DNA of 64,000 bases, taken from contig JBFMFO010000008.1 in NCBI GenBank assembly GCA_040754095.1, positions 45,740 to 109,739 on the forward strand. Reading direction: 5' to 3'. A program made the translations under genes and the position numbers. Below are positions 58,473-64,000 of this stretch, one piece after another. This DNA comes from QYQD01 sp040754095 (GTDB lineage: Bacteria > Desulfobacterota > QYQD01). The notes beneath the pieces were generated by a model. The model was not told where the DNA came from and searched no databases. It saw only the letters and a list, made by a program, of their open reading frames with translations. The first letter of the stretch is position 1, and each line of letters starts with the position of its first letter.

Positions 58473-58779
58473 CTACACAAGCCTCGTCTTCCCGGTCAGT
58501 AATTCACCGTAGCGAAGCAGTTTATAGACATTTCTATTGTTGGTATAAAGGCTTTCATTATAGTTGCTGGCGGTAACCCGCAGTTCGTACAGCGCCTTGG
58601 TAATATGGGTTGGGCTGCACCCTTTTCTTGTGAGATAGTTGGTTAAACGTTCTTACCCGATATTGCTGTTGTTCGGGTGATCTTCCCAGTTGCCGAGATA
58701 GGTGTATTTCAGTTCATCTCTGAATAATTGCACCATCCGGTTTTGGGTAAGCCGTTCCGGTTGTCCTACCCGTTCATGA
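58473..58779 (-). pseudogene. hsdR N-terminal fragment joined to an hsdS end
   Basis: The minus strand encodes HERVGQPERLTQNRMVQLF and ELKYTYLGNWED, the N-terminal signature of type I restriction subunits. An in-frame TAA follows (after NSNIG), then ERLTNYLTRKGCS and NVYKLLRYG. The sequence then changes to ELLTGKTRLV and stops, which is the usual C-terminus of HsdS specificity subunits. Thus about 90 codons of hsdR with an internal stop are fused to a piece of hsdS. The AlbA_2-type gene immediately precedes it, the usual neighbour in type I loci. No function remains. The rest of the 434-bp gap 58340-58773 holds nothing else. Confidence 0.72.
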
Positions 58780-60108
58780 TTTTTCCCCAATTATTTTCCA
58801 ATATCCACCCTTGGCCGGACCTATGCGTTGAAGAATTCCATCTCTCTTCAACCGCATGATTTGCCATTCAATTCCTTTTTTGGTAATTCCTATTCTTTCA
58901 GACATTTCCTCGGTGGAAATTGAGGGATCCTCTAAAATCAGCCTTAGAATTTTCTCCCTAGTTTTTACCCTAGTTTTCTCCCTAGTTTCTATATGCGTTT
59001 TACCTTCGATGCCGGTCTGAAAAGTTATCATCAACCCCACAAAATCATAATTGATCTCCGGGGCAGGAACACCAGCCAGTTTGCATTCATTATTTATCTT
59101 TTCTATTCCCCGGCCCCAGGACTCGATAAGTCCGGTTCTGAAAAAAGCATTGGCGATGAGAGGGTTGTACGGCTTTGATGGATGCTTTTCCAGCAACTGC
59201 TTAACGGTCCAGTCCTCCGGCAGACGCCCGTCATTCCAAAAGATAATTTTATCTTCGTAAACACTGATTTGAATCGGGACACCACTGCTGTAATCTTTAT
59301 GGACGAGGGCGTTCAGCAGAACCTCGCGCAAGGCATTTTTCGGGAAAGGATATTTTTCAACCCTGGTAATGCCTTCGTAGCTGATATTGGCTCTCAGGTA
59401 TTTGGTCAATAGAAGGTCAAGGGTTTTATCGGCCTGCTGAAAGAGATTGCCGTGAACTTCATCCTGGTACAGCAAGTCGGCATCGGTTCTGAAGAAGCCT
59501 ATTTTCACATATGCGCCCGTTACATATTTTTCAGGGTCATGGTGAAATAACAGTATCGCCGCTCGCTTAAGGTAGGGCCCTTCTACAAGTTGCAGATTAT
59601 CCAGCAGCGCCTTATTGCTATCACCAAGCACTTCATCGCTCATGCGCCCGCTTTTTACCGCTTTTGTCCGGAATAACTCGAAAGATTCATTTCTGAAATC
59701 CGCGGCGCTTACCTGCGGCACCGGAACACCGTCCCAGCGCCTCCCCTGCTTTTGCAGTAAAAATTTATCCAGAGCCGCGCCCTTTAACTCCTGTTTGGTG
59801 CTGCCGCTGCGATAATGGTACTCACCCCTGTAGCTCACCGGATAGGGATATGGCTCGACCAGAATTTCCAGATAGTCTTTGCCTCTGGATGTTTTCAAAT
59901 TCACATCGACGATAATGCCTAGGATATCCCTAACCTTGTTAGGAATGTCTGCCAGGAGTTTTTTTGCATGGTCAACACCGGTGACTATGCCTTTGTCGTT
60001 TTTGCCGATAACCAGTGTGCCGCCGGACGCATTGGCAAAACCGCATATCCATTTGATGTATTCGTCCCGCCAGGATTCTTTCCATTCAATGTTCTGGTTT
60101 TCTTTCAT
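58774..60108 (-). CDS. AlbA_2/Schlafen-like ATP-binding transcriptional regulator
   Basis: A 444-residue protein of the COG2865 group. The AlbA_2 domain is at the N-terminus (NIEWKESW...CGFANASGGTLVIGKND, about residues 5-40). A GHKL-type ATPase part follows (LREVLLNALVHKDYS, about 277-291, and GLIESWGRGIEKI, about 337-349), and a winged-helix end (STEEMSERIGITKKGIEWQI). The start is the ATG at 60108, overlapping the stop of an hsdS remnant; the frame is open 12 codons further. A three-fold 12-base tandem repeat (58950-58985) encodes TREKTRVKTREK. Such genes commonly lie between hsdS and hsdR. Confidence 0.85.
   Translation of the reverse strand: MKENQNIEWKESWRDEYIKWICGFANASGGTLVIGKNDKGIVTGVDHAKKLLADIPNKVRDILGIIVDVNLKTSRGKDYLEILVEPYPYPVSYRGEYHYRSGSTKQELKGAALDKFLLQKQGRRWDGVPVPQVSAADFRNESFELFRTKAVKSGRMSDEVLGDSNKALLDNLQLVEGPYLKRAAILLFHHDPEKYVTGAYVKIGFFRTDADLLYQDEVHGNLFQQADKTLDLLLTKYLRANISYEGITRVEKYPFPKNALREVLLNALVHKDYSSGVPIQISVYEDKIIFWNDGRLPEDWTVKQLLEKHPSKPYNPLIANAFFRTGLIESWGRGIEKINNECKLAGVPAPEINYDFVGLMITFQTGIEGKTHIETREKTRVKTREKILRLILEDPSISTEEMSERIGITKKGIEWQIMRLKRDGILQRIGPAKGGYWKIIGEKS
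58950..58985. repeat. 12-base tandem repeat in the AlbA_2 gene
   Basis: Three 12-base units (TTTTCTCCCTAG, TTTTTACCCTAG, TTTTCTCCCTAG) encode the tetrapeptide pattern TREK-TRVK-TREK between the ATPase and the winged helix. Because the unit is a multiple of three, copy-number change would alter linker length but not frame. Confidence 0.7.
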
Positions 60109-60148
60109 ACCAAGCGTATCCTGCCGGTCAGTAATTGATAACATAGGT
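60105..60148 (-). pseudogene. hsdS C-terminal remnant
   Basis: In the frame overlapping the AlbA_2 start, the minus strand reads YQLLTGRIRLV then stop (GTATGA, whose ATG starts the AlbA_2 gene). QLLTGKxRLV is the typical end of HsdS specificity subunits. Upstream the frame has a stop within about 14 codons, so only the tail survives. It resembles the piece fused to hsdR at 58473. Confidence 0.6.
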
Positions 60149-60177
60149 CAGCGCCTCATTTTATCGATATACGTTTA

Positions 60178-60483
60178 TTACGCTTTCTTTCGAACAAAAC
60201 GGCGTTTAGTACTTGAAAGGTTTTTGACTGTTCCGGACACGCCTTGCTTCTTCATTGCTTCAACGGCATCAGTCATGAGATTCTGGGGAACCTGTAAAAC
60301 CCTCCGTGGTCTGTCACTGTCTTTTAACCGTTTAACTGCCTTCAGAATATTTTGAGGATTTCGTTCGACCTCAGTAGCCGTTTTCTTGGTAGCAGAGTCT
60401 AATCGTCTTCCACCGGGTATTTTTACTTCAGTTTCACCCGGAGCCTTCCCTTTTGCGCGTTTGTGACTTTGTGATTCAACCAT
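60178..60483 (-). CDS. Basic hypothetical protein
   Basis: A 101-residue Lys/Arg-rich protein (MVESQSHKRAKGKAPGETEV, ending STKRRFVRKKA). The middle (NPQNILKAVKRLKDSDRPRRVLQVPQ) looks helical. No family recognised, though similar short basic proteins occur in restriction-modification islands. A GGAGG site precedes the ATG (AACATGGAGGTAAAACAAG). Confidence 0.6.
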   Translation of the reverse strand: MVESQSHKRAKGKAPGETEVKIPGGRRLDSATKKTATEVERNPQNILKAVKRLKDSDRPRRVLQVPQNLMTDAVEAMKKQGVSGTVKNLSSTKRRFVRKKA

Positions 60484-60624
60484 CTTGTTTTACCTCCATG
60501 TTTATTAGGCCAGCCATTTCGCCCTTGCTACCTCTGGATATATTACGATTGTCCGATCCTTACTCGTGTATATGCCGTTATATTCATTCTATTCCGATAT
60601 TCGAGATATTTAATACTTCCAGGA

Positions 60625-61254
60625 TTAGAGATCCTTTCCAAGAATCGGGATTTTCTGGATGATGTTTTCCTTTCTGATCTGTGCTTCAACAACTGGAGGG
60701 TTAACGTCAAAATAGGTAGCAACCTCATTGGATATATATGACCAGATGTCATCAGGAATAGTATCGAATTCCGAAAAAGTATCTTGATATTTAAGAACAA
60801 TATCTCGGCACACCTCTTCAAGGCTGCTTGTCGGCACGAGTAAATGACCAGCAAACCAATTCCCATGTGTTTCAAACCACCCTATCTCTTCTGGAGGGAC
60901 ATGTAGTCTCCAATAAACAAATTCTTCGGGCGATTTATATGGCAGATTTTCATAGACCGACTTGTGTAAAACGTAATGTCCCAATTCATGGGCAAGGGTG
61001 TAGCGGTATTTTTCATTGTACTGATCATACTGGACTTCATCTACATAAATCGTCGACATATCGGCGCTGAGGAAGCCATTCAGCCCGAAGTCTTTGAACA
61101 ACCTTGGAAAAGGGAAAATATGGAATCCCATTTGCAAATCCAGAATGTCCTCGATAGGAATAGGAATTTCCAGGGAAGAATGGTACTGTTTAAGGAAATT
61201 ATTTGCAATTCTACCTACTTCTGAATAGGTATAACGAGGCAATTTAAGCTTCAA
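60625..61254 (-). CDS. ImmA/IrrE-family metallopeptidase
   Basis: A 209-residue zinc peptidase of the ImmA/IrrE group. The active site is TLAHELGHYVLH (HExxH, about residues 87-98). GNWFAGHLLVPTSSLEEVC (about 131-149) is the conserved second segment. These enzymes cleave an XRE-type repressor to induce genes. The upstream gene overlaps by 4 bp and encodes an XRE repressor, the usual partner. Confidence 0.88.
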   Translation of the reverse strand: MKLKLPRYTYSEVGRIANNFLKQYHSSLEIPIPIEDILDLQMGFHIFPFPRLFKDFGLNGFLSADMSTIYVDEVQYDQYNEKYRYTLAHELGHYVLHKSVYENLPYKSPEEFVYWRLHVPPEEIGWFETHGNWFAGHLLVPTSSLEEVCRDIVLKYQDTFSEFDTIPDDIWSYISNEVATYFDVNPPVVEAQIRKENIIQKIPILGKDL

Positions 61255-61628
61255 CGCAAATCCTTTTTAATAGCCGACACAAGTTTCATCAAGGTCTCTT
61301 CATTCAGACTTTCCTTTCTGGCCGTCCTGAAAAGAACCGGCAGTGCGCTCATAATTTCTTCGTTAGAAATCATATCCTCCGGTAACTTACCAGCACTTGT
61401 TGCAGCCAAATCAGAGAATTCACGCCATTCATCGGAGTTTTCTTTAATTCCTAACATGGCGGCGTATTTAGCCAGCAACTCTTTTGACTGTGGCGGCGTT
61501 GAAAGGCCTCTTTCCAGTTTGCTGATATTTCCCGGGTCTAACTCAAACATACGGCAAAATTCTCTTAGAGTCAGGCCAAGGCTAATTCTTTTTTGTTTAA
61601 AGAAGTTACCGAATGTCTTTGCAATCAT
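61251..61628 (-). CDS. XRE-family transcriptional regulator
   Basis: A 125-residue protein. Its helix-turn-helix is at residues 5-60 (FGNFFKQKRISLGLTLREFC and FELDPGNISKLERG), with the C-terminal part containing IMSALPVLFRTARKESLNEE. It is likely the repressor cleaved by the ImmA/IrrE peptidase encoded next. An 18-base perfect palindrome overlaps its own promoter. Confidence 0.88.
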   Translation of the reverse strand: MIAKTFGNFFKQKRISLGLTLREFCRMFELDPGNISKLERGLSTPPQSKELLAKYAAMLGIKENSDEWREFSDLAATSAGKLPEDMISNEEIMSALPVLFRTARKESLNEETLMKLVSAIKKDLR

Positions 61629-61648
61629 TATCTCACCTCCCTCTTATG

Positions 61649-61683
61649 TTGTATAATATTATACAACACGACGGGCGTGTCAA
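61649..61683 (-). promoter_or_regulatory. Autoregulated promoter and operator of the XRE-ImmA pair
   Basis: The minus strand has TTGACA (61678-61683), a 16-base spacer and TAATAT (61656-61661). The perfect palindrome TTGTATAATATTATACAA (61649-61666) covers the -10 box. The arrangement predicts repression by the XRE protein and release when ImmA cleaves it. The ATG follows about 21 bases downstream of the palindrome. Confidence 0.75.
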
Positions 61684-61756
61684 GAGTTATTTGAGCAATA
61701 AGGGGTTCTTTCCAGAATGAAAACAGTCAGCGATGGGAGATATTGCTTTAAAATTC

Positions 61757-63484
61757 CTATTCAGCAAGCTTATCCCAAAATTTGGAATAATCGAAAAAAC
61801 TTATGTAGCTTTCATTCTTTATAATGGCGTCGCTTCGACTCGATATGAAATAAGAAAAGTTGTACAGAAATTTTCCTTTGTCAGATTCTTCCCATTCCCG
61901 AATGCATTCCACCAACTTTTGTACAGCTTTATCTTCGTTGCTCACCGCCCAGAATATTTCAAGGTCATCAAGGCAAAGGATTAACGGCTTATGTTTCTGA
62001 ATGTTTGTTAACCCACATTTTTGTATCTCGTTATCGAGGGCATTATCGAACTGATTCAGAAGGTCATAATCGCCAAGATAGTTTTCGGTGACCAGAATGG
62101 GTGTTATTTTTTCCCCTTGTTTTTCTGAAGTATTCAGATATTCATTGAGCTTCAAGAGCTTGCCTTTGTCTTTTTTATTTCTGCCAGTTGGATCATCCTT
62201 CCCTTGATTAAAAAGCAACCGCTTCAAATCCTTCAAAAAAGAGTCTGTTGATTTATTATACAGGGACGCAAACTTGTAATATTCGGTCGTAAATTCAAAA
62301 ATAATCGTACAGCCCTCGGTCTTGACAATAGCATCAGGACCGCTGCCTTGAGTTTTCTCAACCCTGTTCCGACCGAATATCTGTTCAAGAAGAAAGACAA
62401 AATATTTTTCGACAAGTTGCCCGTAATATCCCTTCAGCTTTTGATGGACATCCTGTAAAGATGCCATGTCTTCGATGCGCCATAGGAATCCAGAGCACAG
62501 ACCTTCTATGAGAAATTTCAGGTCGAGGATACAGAACCGGTTATCGTCAATCTTAAATATGGGCCGGTCGAAGAACTCTCTGAAATTCCTGTAAAAACCG
62601 GAGACCTTATCTCGCCTTTCCTTGACAAAATGCTTCTGAAAGCAATTTATATCCTGCGCGATAAAATTGATAAGGCGAATCAACCGGTCGGTATCGGGGA
62701 AATTATTCCGATCTATATAAAAACTGGCATGATTCCGGTAATCAAATCCCCGAGCAGAGATGTTTTCGTTTTTATTTTTCCGCTCTTCAACCGGTAGTAA
62801 CAAAAACCAACTCAGTACGCTGGCTAAGACTGAATAATGTTCGCGCAGGGTCAATCCCGAATTTTTTTCCAAAACACGTATGCCCTCAGAGATTAATTTA
62901 CCTTCGGGCCCATTCATGCTGGGTAATATCCGGCTGTAGATATGCCAGTAACGCTTTAATCTATTTTTAAAGATGGTACTTGTGGCCTGGGGCGCATAAG
63001 ACAATGGGTAATCTCGAATAAAATAGTCTTTAAGAAGTGTTAGTCGTGTATTCCCAGTGGTGTGGTTGATTTTGCTATTTATGAGGAGCAATGATTTATA
63101 GTACTTTCTTGTTCCCCGCCTGTCGCTGCCCCCAGTTATCCGCATAGTTCCACTGTTACCACCCGTAATGATCCGCGACATCATATGCAGCAGGCAATCC
63201 CTATGGAAGAACACTTTGTTGCCCCGTATATCTTTTTGGAAATGAACGGCCGCGATCTCTTTTCTTCCTAATCGCGCTGATTCTTTGGGTTCACAGGTCT
63301 GCACAATCATGTTCAGGAACGAACTATATGAAATAGCCTCTATCGGGTCCAACCCACTTGTAAACTCATCTATTATTTCATCAAGAACTCTCTCATCGCC
63401 AAGACATGACAACGGAAGAGTCAGACCACTTTTTTCTATTTGGTCAAAAATATCCTCGTATGTCAAATGCGTCATGACGTCCAT
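61757..63484 (-). CDS. Putative restriction-like nuclease, 575 residues
   Basis: An intact large gene that I cannot assign to a family. It overlaps the methylase remnant by 13 bp, so it was translationally coupled to it. A C-terminal segment (about residues 360-410) has GPDAIVKT and CTIIFEFTTEYY after a helix (YGQLVEKYFVFLLEQIFG), an arrangement reminiscent of PD-(D/E)xK nucleases, with T in place of the last K. The N-terminal half is helical and charged. A likely role is the restriction subunit of a type II system, inferred from position only. Confidence 0.65.
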   Translation of the reverse strand: MDVMTHLTYEDIFDQIEKSGLTLPLSCLGDERVLDEIIDEFTSGLDPIEAISYSSFLNMIVQTCEPKESARLGRKEIAAVHFQKDIRGNKVFFHRDCLLHMMSRIITGGNSGTMRITGGSDRRGTRKYYKSLLLINSKINHTTGNTRLTLLKDYFIRDYPLSYAPQATSTIFKNRLKRYWHIYSRILPSMNGPEGKLISEGIRVLEKNSGLTLREHYSVLASVLSWFLLLPVEERKNKNENISARGFDYRNHASFYIDRNNFPDTDRLIRLINFIAQDINCFQKHFVKERRDKVSGFYRNFREFFDRPIFKIDDNRFCILDLKFLIEGLCSGFLWRIEDMASLQDVHQKLKGYYGQLVEKYFVFLLEQIFGRNRVEKTQGSGPDAIVKTEGCTIIFEFTTEYYKFASLYNKSTDSFLKDLKRLLFNQGKDDPTGRNKKDKGKLLKLNEYLNTSEKQGEKITPILVTENYLGDYDLLNQFDNALDNEIQKCGLTNIQKHKPLILCLDDLEIFWAVSNEDKAVQKLVECIREWEESDKGKFLYNFSYFISSRSDAIIKNESYISFFDYSKFWDKLAE

Positions 63485-63880
63485 AATGTTTTCCCTGAAT
63501 TATTCATTGCCTTGCCTCCGTGCCAACCGCTTTTCTCCTCAATTAAAACAATTTCCTCATCCATCAGGCCGTAGAGATTGTAAACAAGATTATTGATCTC
63601 GACCTCCAGGTTTGGGACGGCGGGGCTGTCGGGATCGGCGAGAATATTTCTGACGCGCTCGATGACGGGGGCTTTCTGGGTGGCGGTGGCAGAAGGGATC
63701 GGAAGTTGCTCCATGAAAATGACGCGCATTTCCATGAAACCCCCTCTGACAGGTGGACTAATCTGGCGGAGTAAAAAGTTTGTGACTTGTGAGTTTAGTA
63801 TGCCAAGCAGTGCAAGATCATCGGTTGGAAGGATGTAGGATTTGTCGTTGCTGTAACGGGCATCTTCATCATAAGTAAAG
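63472..63880 (-). pseudogene. TaqI-type methylase gene, C-terminal fragment
   Basis: The minus strand encodes YSNDKSYILPTDDLALLGILNS, then FLLRQISPPVRGGF, EMRVIFMEQLPIP and EINNLVYNLYGL, which is the TaqI-like C-terminal specificity domain of type IIG or Eco57I-like N6-adenine methylases. The N-terminal methylase domain is missing: at about 63880 the sequence passes into an IS200/IS605-like end. The gene appears broken by insertion. An apparent start codon lies in the insertion sequence end and is spurious. Confidence 0.75.
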
Positions 63881-63882
63881 AA

Positions 63883-63902
63883 CCCCGTGCTTCCGCACGG
63901 GG
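63883..63902 (-). repeat. IS200/IS605-like end hairpin
   Basis: CCCCGTGC (63883-63890) and GCACGGGG (63895-63902) form a perfect 8-bp stem with a 4-base loop, 3 bp after the stop of the transposase gene. Subterminal hairpins recognised by TnpA are the hallmark of this transposon family. Confidence 0.7.
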
Positions 63903-63904
63903 CA

Positions 63905-64000
63905 TTAGAAGTCAAATCTTAACTGCTTAGGATTTTTTTCTTCATGTCTATGGTACTGAATATATTTCTTTATCGTTTCACTCGTCACTTTGTCGCCCAC
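63905..64000 (-). mobile_element. tnpA: IS200/IS605-family TnpA, C-terminal part
   Basis: The minus strand from the window edge encodes SETIKKYIQYHRHEE and KQLRFDF then TAA, a typical C-terminus of IS200/IS605 transposases (Y1 HUH enzymes). These cut single strands and transpose without target duplication. 31 codons lie in the window. The hairpin at 63883-63902 follows at once. Confidence 0.78.

Noticed and set aside
63472..63915. Methylase fragment read as a 147-residue intact protein
   Set aside because: Its first dozen codons come from the IS200/IS605-like end, so the apparent start is an artefact of the insertion.
1..64000. CRISPR arrays
   Set aside because: No series of regularly spaced direct repeats was seen; repeats present are inverted or dispersed words.

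Overview
The window looks like chromosome of a sulfur-metabolising deltaproteobacterium (Desulfobacterota). The main evidence is a complete dsrMKJOP operon, the membrane complex of dissimilatory sulfur metabolism, headed by an RsbRD_N-type regulator gene. A full hypA-B-F-C-D-E set for [NiFe]-hydrogenase maturation and the rpsU-dnaG-rpoD operon fit that placement. The species cannot be named from the sequence.

Layout: 1-1461 holds the 5' end of a Pit phosphate permease gene with its DUF47/PhoU-like and CBS partners. About 2.4-5.9 kb is an accessory stretch with all genes on the minus strand: a HigB/RelE-type toxin-antitoxin pair, a MNT/HepT pair with a frameshifted hepT, and three unrelated orphan genes. 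These genes are separated by related sequences that resemble integron attC recombination sites, with no integrase visible. radC follows at 6.0 kb, hypABFCDE at 7.1-13.1 kb, and rpsU, dnaG, rpoD and a CAT-anticodon tRNA at 13.5-17.8 kb. Next come a Nif3 family gene, a C4 zinc-ribbon coiled-coil gene, the RNase P RNA gene, ispD-ispF-cysS and uvrB-uvrC (to 26.8 kb).

On the minus strand, 26.8-32.4 kb is the dsr operon, with a canonical promoter upstream and a terminator embedded in the 3' end of uvrC. At 32.6-36.0 kb is a large fusion of an EndoQ-like PHP nuclease with a UvrD helicase. Divergent from it, pabA-pabB-pabC (aminobenzoate synthesis) begins with a short leader containing a promoter and an intrinsic terminator, which suggests attenuation. 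DUF763, a four-PAS hybrid histidine kinase with repeated cysteine motifs, and a lipoprotein/ankyrin cluster follow (39-46.5 kb). typA/bipA and a YbhGFSR-like ABC exporter occupy 46.7-54.1 kb.

From 54.4 kb the region carries small genes (including a 30-residue Lys-rich CxxC protein and a 59-residue protein), mutS2 and a GGQ release-factor-like gene. From 58.4 kb to the end is a decaying defence island: fragments of hsdS and hsdR around an AlbA_2/Schlafen-like ATPase gene, an ImmA/IrrE peptidase plus XRE regulator with a perfect palindromic operator, a putative 575-residue nuclease, and a TaqI-type methylase gene cut by an IS200/IS605-like element whose tnpA runs off the window. Several MITE-like inverted repeats lie between genes and even inside operons.
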